Positions 11,234-23,667 of a stretch of DNA of 64,000 nt are shown in pieces. A model generated the notes under the pieces. It was not told the DNA's origin. It did not search any database and worked only from the letters and a program-made list of their open reading frames with translations. Origin of the DNA: Mytilisepta virgata. Taxonomy: Eukaryota; Mollusca; Bivalvia; Mytilida; Mytilidae. The stretch spans positions 43,659,135 to 43,723,134 of the forward strand of contig CM051517.1 in NCBI GenBank assembly GCA_028015205.1, given 5' to 3'. Position numbers and translations under genes: made by a program. Every line of letters starts with the position of its first letter. Positions within the stretch are counted from its first letter, which is position 1.

Positions 11234-14200
11234 CTGTTAAACAGAAATATAAGATATATATCAAAATATTAAATGTATACAATAAGTACTGTCCTAATGA
11301 TTGATTAAGGATAAACCAGAGGCTCCCCGGAGCCTGTATAGCTCACCTGCATTGCCTATTACATATTGCGACCAGTTCCCACAGGGTTAAAAGTTCAGCT
11401 ATGGTGGCCATCTTGGTAGATAGTTTGGGTCAATGGACACAATTCTGAATGAGGACCATCTAAGGACCATTGCTGCTATGTTTGGTTCCAACCTCTTGGT
11501 AATTTCAGACAAGAAGATTTTTTAATGAATTTTCCAAATGGTCCAATGTTAAACTATGTTCGGCTGTGGTGGGCATCTCAGTTGACAGTCCAGGTCAGCC
11601 GACACAATCCTGAAAGAGAAGAATCTAAGGACCATTGCTGCCAAGCCTTGTTCTAATTGGCTTAGTTGTTTCAGACAAGATGATTATTTAATGAATTTTC
11701 CCATAGGGTCCTAGGTTAAACTTAGTTCAGCTGTGGCGGTCAACTTTGTTGACATTCTGGGTCAACAGACACAATTCTGAAAGAGGACCACCTATGAACC
11801 ATTTCTATCAAGTATGGTTCCAATTGGCCAAGTTGTTTCAGACAAGAAGATTTGTTAAATGAATTTTACCATGGGGTCCTATGTTAAACTAAGTTTGGCT
11901 GTGGCAGCCATCTTGGTTGATCGTCCGGTTCATTGGACACGATTCTGAAAGAAATCTATGGAGCATTCTGCTAAATTTGGTTGCAATTGGCTCATTTGTT
12001 TCAGACAAGACCATTTTTAAATGAATTTCCCATAGGGTTCTATGTTAAACTAAGTTCGGCTGTGGCGGCCATCTTGGTTGATCGTCCAGTTCATCCGACA
12101 CAATTCTGAAAGAGGACCATCTAAGGACCATTGCTGCTAAGTCTCAGTAGTTTCAGATAAGAAGATTTTTAAATGAATTTCTCATAGGATCCTTTGTTAA
12201 ACTTAGTTCGGTTGTGGCGGCCATCTTGGTCGGAGGTCGAGGCCATCAGACACATTTTTGAAAGAGGACTACCTTATCACCATTCCACCACAGTTTGGTT
12301 TTACTTGGGCAAGTAGTTTCAGACAAGAAGATTTTAATGTGAATTCCCCATAGGGTCCTGTGTTAAACTAAGTTCCACTGTGGCAGCCATCTTGATCAGA
12401 TGTCAGGACCATCGGACACATTTTTGGAAGGGGACTACCAAAGGATCATTTCATCAAAGTTCGGCTGAGATTGGCATAGTAGCTTCAGAGGAGAAGGTAT
12501 TTTAAATTTTGACCCCCCTTTTTTGTATTTTTAGCTTGGCCGCCATCTTGGCCAAAGGTCGGCGACACCAGACATATTTTGGAAGGGGACCATCCAAGGA
12601 CCATTTAACCAAAATTTGGTCCCAATTGGCCCAGCGGTTTCTGAGGAGAAGATTAAGATGTAAATTGTGGACGACGGACACCAAGTCATGACCATAGTTC
12701 ACATGACCCTTCGGGTCAGGTGAGTTAAAAAGCAATCACAAATATTTTTTTTTTGATTAATCAAATAATTTAAATCCACAAATGATGATGCACACTTTCT
12801 GTGAAAATTTATGAAACAAGAGGCTCCCAAGAGTCTGAATCGCTCACCTGTTATTTTTTGTGTAGATCTTGCATCAATGATTATTTTTGCTATTTAATGT
12901 ATACTGTTGCATTTTTAGCCTTAATATTGACTTGTCCAGCTAAAACGTAAAATCCTAAACCCAAAATATATATGATTGCTATGGACTTCTTCAATGACAT
13001 TGACTCTTGACTAACATTTTGACTTGTACAGGTAAATTATAAGGCCCTTAACCCAAATATATATGGTCTGTTTTCTATATCTGAATAACGTCAGATATTA
13101 TTTTTACTATATAGTTATACTATCTACCTTGCCATTTATGTATTTTCTATGAAGTACGTTTACTGATTGACACCAACGTCAAATAATTTTTGTTTTTGTT
13201 TACAAGTAAATAACTTAAAACTGCAAAATTTTCTTAAAATTAACAATTCAGGGGCTATAACCCAAGAAAGGGTTGACCAATTTGTCTGAAATGTTCATGG
13301 CAGGTAGATCTTGACCTGATGAACATTTTTACCTCTGTCAGTTTTACTCTAAATGCTTTAGTTTTTGAGATATAAGCCAAGAACTGCAGTTTACCCCCTT
13401 TGTTCTATTTTTAGCCATGGTGGACATGTTTCTCGACGGACAATAAAATAAAACATAAAATTTATTCTAGATACCCTAAGGATCATTCAGACTAAGTATG
13501 GCTCTAATTGGTTCAGTGGTTTCAGAGGAGAAGATCTTTCAAAAAGTTTATGACGGACGCCAAATGATGGCAAAGACCAGAAAGAGCTGCATATGAATTA
13601 TGAATTATTAATCTATCATTAGTTATTTTCTTTCACTTTCTGTTTGGTTCTTGTAATTTTTTAGTACACTAATTAATGACAACCTACATTCATTTTATAA
13701 ATGCTGTTGTATATTTTTATAGAAACAAAGAAAATTAGTTTCCAAATAAATAAAATGAACCCACAGTAATGAACTTTACTGTAAAAAAATAAATTCCTTA
13801 TTTAGTCAATCCCTCATAAATATATATAAACTAAACTGATGTGTTTGAGCATTATTTGGCCAATTGCTGAACCAACTGCAAAAATTATTTATGATTAAAC
13901 AATATACTGGTAATCAAAGAACACATGTATCTACCTCCAAGTTCTGACCATACATTGTTGGTCCTACTGTATCAGTATGACTTCCTTCATCAATTCCATA
14001 ATTTACATGAGAATAAGATCTATGGCTAGGTACGTTCTTGTACGGATTTTTAATTGAAGATTTAAAAGTTAATGGTGCATCTTCTAAACCAAAATTAACA
14101 TTTAATGGTACATTCTTATCACCAAATCCTTTACTATTGAATGAATCTTTTACATCTTCTTTCAGAATACTGGTGAACTGTTGTTTTAAATGATCTGATT

Positions 14201-17200
14201 GGTCAAGATCTACATCCATATCTGTTTCCGCAGTATTTATTGGTGGAGGAAGATTAAGGTTGATTTTGGGTATATTTGACTGAACAAAAATTTGTGTAAC
14301 AGGTTTGTGAGCCTCTGCTGATGAATCTATTGAGAAGAAATTACTAGAGGCTACATTGTTAGATTGTACATCTGAATTTGAGGGATGGAAAGTTGATGTT
14401 TCATTGACTTTCTGAGACTTTGGCTCAGAATCTAATGAGAAGAAATTAGCAGTTCCTTCAGTGTCTTTGTCACTGTCATCATCACTGTCACTTCCATAAC
14501 CTCCGATAAGTTTGACTGTCTTCGTTGTCACTATCACATTTGCTGCATCATTTGGTTTAGGTCTATCTTTAGACACAGTTTTTGTTGTTTGTCCATCTGT
14601 CTGTTTTTTCTTTGTAAAGACATATGGGAGTAATGTTCTATTTGTTTCCTTTGTAGAGGTGTGGATTGGAGGAGGTAAAATTGAAGTAAGTCCTGTCTTT
14701 CCCTATAAAATATGATTCAATAATAACATTTTGTGATGAGCCAGTAATACATATTTGTTACAATAACAGGAATTCAAGGAAAGATAGAATATGGTGGATA
14801 GATTCTTTACATAAATATGTGACAAATATTCAAGAAAAGTAACAGCCCTTTTATTATTCATTTTAAAATTGCAGTCATATCTCAGCCCTTTTATTATTCA
14901 TTTTAAAATTGCAGTCATATCTTCAACACGGGGAAATATTCATGTCAATGTTTTGTCAAACCTTATGACATCATTCATATTAGGCCACTATTAAAAAAAT
15001 GTATGTTTCCCCACACCCCTACCCACATTGTTGTAAGTGGGTAGGTAGGTAGGTAGGTAGGTTTTTTTTTTTTTATATCTTGAAAAATTTTTTTAATACC
15101 CAACAGAGCAAAACAAATCGATCATATGTATGTCTGGCACATATAACCATTTGTAGCAACTTTAATGTAAGTGTTAGAATGTCTAAATGTTTGTAGCTCT
15201 CAGTGTCAGGTGTCAACTTGACATTAATTTCATCTGATTTTATTTGAGTTTGTATCTCAGAATTGTTCATGACTATGATGTTTTCCCTCTCAGTGCATAC
15301 TAGTAGCAAACTGTTTTAAATATATATGCATGCACTGTAGTTGTTTAACCTGAAGAATGTTCCATCAAATAATTTACCCTCTGACAGCACATGACTCTGT
15401 ATTTTGCTTCTGACATTGAGGAAATCACCAATATTAATAAAATTATTAGAATGAACTTTTATTTGAGCTAAAAGATAGCAAACTAAACTAAATACGCATT
15501 AGTCTTAATAGATACCAAGTGATTTTAGTCCTGAGTAATGAGGGGTAGATTCTTTGCTGGAATAGCCTTGACACTTATTTATCAATACATTGGACAGATT
15601 TTAATGCTTTAATAAATTTTGAATAAAACAAATGACTAGATTGGAAACAAATTAATAGAAATGAAACAAATGTCCGACTTGTGTTTTCTCTGCAAAGAAT
15701 ATATTCCTTTAGGATAAGGGGGACTGGCCAAATTCTTTGCAGTTTTTAAATTTTTCACATACGTGGTCGGCCCATAAAATGGGGATCCGGCGACCATCAC
15801 GTCTATAAAAAAGGAGCTGCAAAATTTAAAGGTTCAATGGGAAGCGGTGGTCAGGAGGGAGGTAACAAGCTGCTTGATTTGAAGCTGTAAAGTCTGTTCG
15901 AGACAACGTTTTTCACCCTTCCGTCCGAATATTTTATTGAAATATCTGAAAATATTGTTGTTTTTGTATTATTCTTTTTCTCAGTAATTAGCAGTAAGAA
16001 AACTGAAAAGTTTTTATCCATTATTCTTTTTATAATTTTACTTTATGAATCCATGCATGTCATGCAGGTATACAAAGTAAACATGCATAATTCCTACGAG
16101 TGTGGTATTGATTTTTGTTGTCCTTGCTCAGACTGGAAAGGTTTCAGCTAGCAATTTGTTTCTTCAATTAATTTATTAATGAAATTTCACCAATATCTAA
16201 CGAAAAAAATCAATAATCTCCAGATTTTCTCCCAAATCAAAATTTTAATAAAATAATTTCTTCTCAGCGCGAAAGCAAGAACACGTGTATGAAGGTTTCC
16301 ACATATCAATGTATCCTGAAACGGCGCGATTTGTTCATCATTTTCCGAATCATCTTCATCAAAATCTAAATATTCTTCTTCAGAATCATCCTCAAGAAAC
16401 ATTTCTTTTACAAAATCTCGATTTTTCAGGGTAAAACTTCTCTAAAAACGTGTCGCCGTCCGCAACCTTCGTCTACTTCAATTGTTTCAAACTCGATGTA
16501 AACAAACTACGAGGTCAACATTTGTCATCAAAATAATTTTAGAATGACCAATAAAAACTGTTTTCTATAGGGAAATCCTTTTTCTGACGTAATATCAACT
16601 AAATATAAATATATCTGCTTGATTTCATTGGCTAGAACTCGAAAAGTCTATCCAATATAGAAAGTCGATATAGTGATGACCTGCACTGAACGGAACTACC
16701 GGAAGTGCTCAATATATCGACGACCGGCAGTACAATAAAGTTTTTTTGGCAATCACTATATCGACGTCCTGCAGTACTAGAGTTAAAAAAAAATTTGAAC
16801 TCAGAACTCAAAAAAAAATTTTGAGTCGGCGGCTATTTTCTCAGTCGGTCAGGGCGTGGGGAAACAAACTTAATTTTAATTTTGGCCTTAAGCTTGGATA
16901 GGTCATAGTGACAAAATACATGTAAGGCAAATGCTTAAAACATAAATACATCAATATAGGAAATAAAAAAAATCCTTTTCTTCCTCGTTTTCTTTTATAA
17001 AATAAAAACCTACTGATTTAGGTTGAACTTTCTGTTTCTTTGTTCTTGGTTCACCATCTTCATCAGAATCCTAAAAAGTAATAAATTACCTCATGATATT
17101 TATTAAACTTCAACCTATGTATTAAATAAATGAACTACATAAAATCTAAACTATACATATTTGTAACTTAATATACTTGAATAATAAAAAAAGCAGGTAT

Positions 17201-20200
17201 GTGGAGCTTTCATTTTCGGCTCTTTATTTTGAGGTAGTTTCTGTTATGACTAAAAGGATGAATCTTTCAGTTTACACACTTTAAGCAAGATCAAGCTCCA
17301 GTCATTTACGTACATGTAAGTAGTACTATTTGCAAAGTATCCATAAATACAGTGTATATTACAACTGCTAAGAATGAAATACATCACATCAAAAGAATAT
17401 TTAATGATAATGTATCAATCATATAACAATATCAACATATTACAAGAATATTTCATAAACACTTCAATGATTGCATAAGACATTTTCCACTGTATGAGAA
17501 CTCAACAACTGTAAGAAAAGCAGGGTATATACATATATTCCTCCTGGCTTTAAAAACTATTTCCATTAATCAAATATACAACAAGGAAGAAACATGTTCC
17601 AATAAATTAGTTATTATTCTATGTTCTTACATATTCTATAGTTGGTATAGTTATTTTAACTGGATTCCTGTTCTTCGAGGGTGGTGGTTTTGGAGCATTA
17701 GCTGTTTGTGAAGCCTTTGGCTTAACCTCATCTTCAAGCTCATCATTTGGAATTATTTCTGTTAAGGTGGTTGACCTAGGTGCAGGTAATGCTGAAAAAC
17801 AATTAAGGTGTTTGGTAGATGGATTATGATTTCAAATATTATATATGGATGCAAAGTTTTATAAAATTATAGGAAAATCTGATCAGTTACCTTTTTAAAT
17901 ACACAACTTTTAGGTATCTGGACCATAAATAACCACATAATTATATTAAATATCTTGGATGTTTCATAAAAAGAAATGGCAATGTTCGCTTAAATGTTTA
18001 CAAACTTATGATATGCCTAACTGGTTTTAATAAATACAAATATAAACTACAAAGTAAGCTCCAACTTGGGACAGACATATCTACTCAATTCCTTCTTCAG
18101 GCTCTGGATTTTTTTGGGTTTTTTTTTGTCCCAAAACAAACTCTACTTTGAAGTTTTATGCTGAAATTGAAACTTTCTAAGAGTAAACTTTACCCATTAA
18201 AATAAAACTCAATACTTTAGTGATCCAAATAGAACATATATTTTCAACTTAGGTTCTATTTATCTTTCATCTTAAAAAATATAATTGTGGCATCTTCACA
18301 TTGTGCAAAAATACCAAATTTGACGTCTTACCACTTAAAAGTTATATTCAAAATAAATGATACCCAATTTATACGTTATTTTTTTATTTATATGTTTCTG
18401 GATATAACAAATAACATTGGTAATATAAATTGTTTTAACCAACAATTAATCAGTAAAATATTTGTTGCTGTAAGGGTAAATTTGTAAGATATTCCCTTGA
18501 TATGTTAATGTCCAAAATGCAAGTGAAGCAATGTATTCATTAAGTAAACTGTTTGAACTGTCAAAGGTATGGGTAGGAATGGTTTCCACATCTGCAAGTA
18601 AACTTGATTGCAGCTACATGTATTCCGTTTATTCTAACACAATCACAAAGCTGGATATAAATAGTTATAAATAAGGGGATGTAATAACAAGAGGCTCTCA
18701 AGAGCCTGAATCGCTCACCTGGTAAACAATGCACTATAAACTAAATTAATATATTAATGTTTGTTGTAAACTAAACTGAGTATTAAAGGTCACGTAAAAT
18801 GCTGAAAATACCTTTAAAAACCTTTAAGAACCTCTGGAAAGAAATGGGCATGAGTTCTCCCTACGCTTGATTAAGATACAGTCATGGTCAATCTGATGAT
18901 TCATAATACAAAATACAAGCTTTAATTAATCTTCAAATACAAGTATAAATCTTTTGGTCTATATGTTGTCTTCGTTTTTAAAATGTTTGAAAGAAGTTAT
19001 GTAAAAATTGTGGGTTAAGGCTTTTTATTGTACTTGAAAAGGAAATATTGCAGGAACAATCATGCTGAGCAAGTGTAAAAAATGGCGGGAAAATGGCAGC
19101 CATTTTAAAAATGGCCGTCCAAAACAAACTTTCATCATCACCATTCAACTCGGGATACCATGTTTGCCTTGAAAGTAGCTTTCATCTTCATTTTATTTCT
19201 ATAATTCAGGAAAGAATAGCAAACAAGAAAACACCCTAACATCATATATACTTTTATGCATTTATTCTCAATAATAAATAGTTATATAGAAATATCCATG
19301 AAATAAAAATCCATGAAAAACCTACATTTAATTTTATTTATCTCTTTTTACCATTTAATATTATATAACTTTACAGAATTACATTTTTTTTTATTTTACA
19401 TTTAATAGATCCGTTATGCTAGCAATTTTAAATATTTAGTTTTTAAATTTAAAATGCTCATTAATATTATTTAGAGGCACAAAACATAAAAATTTTTAAA
19501 ACCTGTAATTACATATTTTAAAAAAATAAGCATAGTCATTTTAGACAACAAAAAGCATATTGGACATGTTACACTGGTCCAATAAGTTAAACTTTGGTCT
19601 CAGCTAGCATCCAGCTTGGATCAGGTACGGATCAAAGCCACACAATTTTTGAAGGTGACCAGTTTGGTTTCAATTGGCCAAGTATTTCCAGTCTCAGCAG
19701 AAGAATTTAAAACTTTTCCCATAGGTCAAATATTAAACTATGGTCCCCGCTGGCACCATTTTTGATTAAGTACAACCCTAAGCAACACAATTTTTTAAAC
19801 AGGGCCACCCAAGGTTTATTATGACCAAGTTTAGTTCCAATTGCCCAGTTATATCTGATGATAAGATTTTTGAATGTTTTACCATAGGGTCCAATGTTAA
19901 AATTTGGTCCCCTCTGGTGGCCATCTTGGATTGGCTACGGACCCAAGAGACACAATTTTTAAAGTAGACCGTTGTAGCCAAGTAAGACCTGAAATTAGTT
20001 TCTATGACAACCAAAACTTCTGCTATCCATTACAATTTCAGACCACCTTTCAAAAAAAAAATCGGGCAGGGGTTCCCCCTATAATCTAGGTTATATATAC
20101 TGCTGAAATTAAAACCCATCAAAATCAGATATATATTAAATATTCCATCAGACATTAGAAATTTTTATTTCACTAATGCCAAATTTTGAGTTAGAGTTAT

Positions 20201-21757
20201 CTTTCTTTGTATAAGAGTTGCAATGTAAAGACAAAAGAATTTGAAACGCTTGTGGCCCCGCTGGCGGCCATCTTGGATAGGATACGGATGTGAGCAACAC
20301 CACTTTTGAAGGGTACCACCCAAGGACTCATGTGATTAAGTTTGGTTCCAATTGGCCTAGTACTTTCAGAGGAGAAGATCTTTGAATGTTTTATCCCATA
20401 GGGTCCAATGTTAAATTATGATCCCCGCTGGCGGCCATCTTGGATGAGGTATGAACATGAGCGACACAATTTTGAAAGGGGGCCACCCAAGGACTATTGT
20501 GACCAAGTTTGGTTTGGATTGACCCAGTGGTTTCAGAGGAGAAGATCTTTGAATGAAAAGTTTACGGACGACGGACGGACGACGGACGACGGACGACGGA
20601 CGCCGGACGACGGACGACGGACGCCGGACGCAAAGTGATGGCAAAAGCTCACCCTGGCATAGCCAGGTGAGCTAAAAAGGGTGGTACAGGATTATTTATA
20701 AAAAAAAAACCATTTTTATCTATTCAAATTTTCGAGGACAAGTTTAAGGAATTGAACTTGGCTTTTTATACTTTCCATGATGGGAGCAAATAAGTGATTG
20801 TTATCAGTTAAATAAAAATTCTACAGAAAAGAAGTATGATTACTGGCAAGTTAATTATACTTTTTTTTTAGAATAAAGACCAGTTGCAAGCCTTGCTAGA
20901 GTGGTACCCCGTCCATTCTGACCATGGACCACTTGCAATGTACATGTAATGTGCTGTTGGGATTACTAGACTTGGTTTATAAAATCTGATTAAAGTACGA
21001 CTTCGATATACTGCACTGTTTGATAAAACAAATATGATCATGGTATAAATTTACTTAGACCCAAGACTTTCGGGATTGCTTTTGCTAAGTATTATACTCA
21101 GACAATTGATATTAAGCGAGCAAAGCTCGCTCTTAAGTGTATCAAATTTCGGATATATATGTGTATACATGATAAGGGGCAAGTATTCTACAATTGAAAA
21201 GTTTCGGCAAGATGGCAGTGGCCGCTGCATCCAGCGTCACTCCCCTGCCATTCTACAGTAGGGGCTGTGAAAATGTCCAAGAAATTACGTTTGATAAAAC
21301 TGGAAATTATCAGTAGGTGCATGTCCCATGAAATCATTAGTTCATTCGTCCCTTTATTTCTCAGACCCATTTTGGTATTTATGTCCAATTTAATTTGTCA
21401 ACCTAATTCAATAAATCTAAATACCAAAAATTAAAAGAAGGCACAAACTTTGCTCGCTCCTGTCTCATATTAATATAATTGCATTGCAAATGGTTTTGTA
21501 TTTGAAATGTTATAACCTTTTAACAATGTATTGACAGATTCTTCAGTTTTATGTTTTTCGTGGGTGGTTTTAGTTTTAGTTTTATTTTCCTCTTCTTGCG
21601 GATTAAATTTCTCTGGATTTTCTTTAAAGTTGCTGTTTTCACTTTGCTCTTGGCCATGCTTCAAGACATCACATTCTCCGTTTAAGTTACTTGCATTGGT
21701 TTGATTATCATCATCGCTTTCTTCTTCACTTGATCCATAATATGCAACAAGTGACAT
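9920..21757 (-). CDS. PRCC: PRCC, proline-rich splicing-associated nuclear protein (7 coding exons)
   Basis: The protein is 522 codons after splicing; human PRCC is of similar size (about 490). Coding exons, 5' to 3' on the minus strand: 21757-21517, 17791-17631, 17070-17014, 14702-13935, 11233-11180, 10504-10304, 10006-9920. Every junction is GT-AG and in phase. The start is fixed by MSLVAYYGSSEEESDD, which matches the family's N-terminus. The conserved C-terminal half is clear: HFVEVNADD, QQKRKHHITYLAHQ, then AKERELELKN and a terminal QTQAKYGF. The middle is low complexity with acidic serine clusters (GGYGSDSDDDSD), proline stretches, and two NFFS(L/I)D motifs. PRCC is a nuclear protein reported to bind the mitotic checkpoint protein MAD2B and to associate with splicing factors; its gene is fused to TFE3 in renal carcinoma. 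A further skipped small exon in the 3.7 kb first intron cannot be excluded. Confidence 0.93.
10560..10990. repeat. Modular repeat in PRCC intron 5
   Basis: Repeated TCCACTGATGAAGTTTCATT blocks occur near 10648, 10794 and 10891, with GTCACTCAAGCATAAA between them. This is the opposite orientation of the family at 188-1080. Non-coding. Confidence 0.65.
11316..12727 (+). mobile_element. AGCTCACC-family element, complete copy with both ends
   Basis: The head AACCAGAGGCTCCCCGGAGC is followed by AGCTCACCTG; the tail is GGACGACGGAC followed by the terminal hairpin (12695-12727). Between them are eight modules with CCATCTTGG-like cores at 11408, 11572, 11739, 11908, 12069, 12221, 12388 and 12543 (spacing 152-169 bp). 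The last is GGCCGCCATCTTGG, a full match to the YY1 consensus. It lies in PRCC intron 4, antisense to the gene. No protein is encoded. It is the best reference copy in this window. Confidence 0.78.
12814..13612 (+). mobile_element. AGCTCACC-family element, shorter variant
   Basis: The head AACAAGAGGCTCCCAAGAGT is followed by CGCTCACCTG. The body contains the TTCTATTTTTAGCCATGG block seen in copy 2, and a short GACGGACGCCAA tail region, but the terminal hairpin has decayed. It lies in PRCC intron 4, less than 100 bp from the preceding copy. Confidence 0.6.
13935..14702 (-). CDS. PRCC: PRCC coding exon 4 (largest exon)
   Basis: This exon spans residues 154-409. It starts GKTGLTSILPPP and contains KETNRTLLPYVF, a signature shared with vertebrate PRCC. 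The acidic GSDSDDDSDKD and NFFSLDSEPKSQ blocks follow. It ends YGQNLE before a GTAGATAC donor. The acceptor is TTTTATAG at 14703. Confidence 0.92.
14843..14922. repeat. 40 bp tandem duplication
   Basis: Two essentially identical 40 bp copies, beginning CAGCCCTTTTATTATTC, stand head to tail in PRCC intron 3. Confidence 0.85.
14979..16890. mobile_element. Possible 1.9 kb TIR element in PRCC intron 3
   Basis: The two ends are similar inverted sequences of about 40 bp, both containing AGGCCA...TGTTTCCCCAC. The interior holds a GTAG microsatellite (about 15041-15060), a CpG-containing stretch with CCGGAAGT at about 16700, and paired CGATATAGTG/CACTATATCG motifs at about 16670-16770. A short acidic frame on the minus strand (16402-16187, MFLEDDSEEEYLDFDEDD) lies inside it. 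A related TTTCCCCACGCC end occurs near 1171. No target duplication was confirmed. Confidence 0.4.
17014..17791 (-). CDS. PRCC: PRCC coding exons 2 and 3
   Basis: Exon 2 is 17791-17631 (residues 81-134) and contains a proline/lysine stretch (APKPPPSKNRNPVKI), matching the family's KKRKEPVKI region. Exon 3 is 17070-17014 (residues 135-153) with DSDEDGEPRTKKQK, a likely basic nuclear signal after an acidic run. The intron between them is 17071-17630. Confidence 0.88.
18688..20677 (+). mobile_element. AGCTCACC-family element in PRCC intron 1
   Basis: The head AACAAGAGGCTCTCAAGAGC at 18688 matches copy 2 closely for about 390 bp. The tail is a 60 bp GACGACGGACG run (20567-20632) and the terminal GCTCACC...GGTGAGCTAAAAA hairpin. 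CCATCTTGG cores stand at 19921, 20268 and 20435, with decayed ones near 19610 and 19757. At about 19075 it preserves the empty site for the insertion at 3721-5951. Confidence 0.75.
21517..21757 (-). CDS. PRCC: PRCC coding exon 1
   Basis: This exon encodes residues 1-80 plus one base. It begins with ATG at 21757-21755 and ends AAAAG before a GTTATAAC donor. The donor is not a strong consensus, but the leftover G joins the CA of exon 2 to give a continuous frame (LLK-ALPAP). The N-terminus is acidic and low complexity (EEESDDDNQ). Confidence 0.9.
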
Positions 21758-21900
21758 TGTTGCAAATGTATTGATTAATGCATATTATAAAAATATTTTT
21801 TTTAGCTTTTTCTAAAATGCAACCGGAAATCGATCGTGACAAATAATTACCAATACTTTCACGGAACAATGTTTACTTTCCGTGTTCAATTTGAATGATT
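21758..21900 (-). promoter_or_regulatory. Probable PRCC 5' UTR and promoter
   Basis: This stretch lies directly upstream of the PRCC start codon. It holds an ETS-like ATTTCCGG on the minus strand at about 21822-21829 and a small cluster of CpG (ATCGATCG). There is no clear TATA box at a suitable distance. This is inference from position and motif only. Confidence 0.35.
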
Positions 21901-23064
21901 CAGCTTCTCTGGTTGTCGAAAAGTTTTCTTTTATTTACCACCTAAGAAGTAAGAAATTGTGATTGTTTTTCCTTATAGATAGATAGAAAGAAGAAGATTT
22001 ATATTAAATATCAACAAAAACAAGATATACATGTACATATTATATCTTTGAAAGGCAACTTTTCTTGAACATTTTCGGCATCTGGATATTATTTTCATGA
22101 TAGTTTGTCATATGTCGTACCTTTCACTTAGGCATGGACCATTCATCTTTTGTGGAGATTGGGGACATGGTTTTTTTCTGATTTTTTTATTCAGAAATAA
22201 AGTGAAAAAAATGTTTTCTTGAAAAAAAAATAGATGAAGAATAAACAATTAAAGCAAAATTTACAACCGTCAAAAACTATAAATTACAACAAAATGAAAC
22301 TTGATTTACGTTTTATGGTCACAAATAACATTTCCAAAATACAAATGTATGCCTCTATTTGGTATTATAAAGTTATATATATTTGTATAAGAACTGTCAT
22401 GATGAAATAAATATATAGTGTTACCAGAGACATATTGTCTTATATGTCTCTGGTGTTACATGTACGAACATGCTGATCTGTATTGACCCTTGTATTGATT
22501 CAAGGTTAGCTGCATTGGTCCCGAGGATAGGTTTTAATAATTTATTGTGTAAATATAACCCACGATAAATGCCGGATATCTGATTACATTTTATGGCATC
22601 ATAATAAAGTAAACGATATAGCTTTTTCAAGCATGTTATTTCAAGGACGTGTTCTAAATTTAAATGAATCTTGGAAAAGATTACCATTACAACCAAGGGT
22701 GCAAAATTACCTTTTTCGTTAATACATATTTTTCTGGGAGTATATGATGATTCGACATCTGTATTTATTAACGTTGTATCTTAATTTTTCGTGTAGGAAA
22801 TCACATTTGTATTCTATTAAAAGTAGGGTTTCAACTCTCCCAGGAAAGTTGACCTTACCTGGATATTGGATTTACTGCATTATATTTAGGCCCTTTTGGT
22901 TCTATTGCTCTAGTGACTGCAAACTTATATATAGTCCATTTGTTAGCTTTGAAAATAGGAGGACAATAAATTTATAAAATCCAGCGCTTACGGTTACATG
23001 GTTTACACTTTTATTTCTTTTACCACTTGTGTAATGTAAAGACATCGAAAGTTAATTTACATAT
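21901..23064. other. Intergenic stretch, nothing firmly identified
   Basis: AT-rich DNA between PRCC and the large inverted-repeat structure. A 91-codon minus-strand frame (22696-22421) looks more protein-like than its surroundings but matches no family I can name. Confidence 0.4.
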
Positions 23065-23115
23065 GACGACTATGGCGTGTGAGACGTTGCAATATTCACA
23101 AAAAACAAAATATAT

Positions 23116-23667
23116 GTTCATAAAATTAAATAATTGTTCGTAAAAACGAATATTTTGTTCATAAAAACAAAATATATATTCAATAAATCAAAATATGTGT
23201 TCATAAAACATAAAATCCAAATATTGATTCATAAAATCCAAATATTCATTCATAAAATCCAAATATTGATTCATAAAATCCAAATATTGATTCATAAAAT
23301 CCAAATATTGATCCATAAAATCCAAAAAATATTCATTCGTAAAATCAAAATATTGATTCATAAAATCAAAATATTCATTCGTATAATCAAAATATTGATT
23401 CATAAAATCCAAAAAATATTCATCCGTAAAATCAAAATATTCATTCATAAAATCAAAATATTCATTCATAAAATCAAAATATTCATTCATAAAATATTTT
23501 TGGGATTTTATGAATCAATATTTGGATTTTATGAATGAATATTTGGATTTTATAAATGAATATTTGGATTTTATGTTTTATGAACACATATTTTGATTTA
23601 TTGAATATATATTTTGTTTTTATGAACAAATATTCGTTTTTACGAACAATTATTTAATTTTATGAAC
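23116..23667. mobile_element. Palindromic fold-back element with 21-bp internal repeats
   Basis: The left and right ends are near-perfect inverted repeats of about 150 bp, beginning GTTCATAAAATTAAATAATT. The centre is an array of about 21-bp units (ATTGATTCATAAAATCC with variants). It sits between AT dinucleotides inside the left end of the larger structure; the right end of that structure shows the uninterrupted ATATCCCAAGTAGC. The long open frames on both strands (repeats of IHKIQI and MNEYFDF) merely translate the repeat. Confidence 0.75.

Noticed and set aside
16187..16402. 71-codon acidic ORF as a gene
   Set aside because: Too short and without clear continuation; reported only as part of the possible TIR element.
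22421..22696. 91-codon minus-strand frame with fairly normal amino acid composition
   Set aside because: No family recognised, no splice partners or initiation context seen; kept only as a note.
23134..23538. 134-codon plus-strand and 100-codon minus-strand periodic proteins
   Set aside because: Both translate the 21-bp tandem repeat of the palindromic element; open on both strands only because of the repeat.
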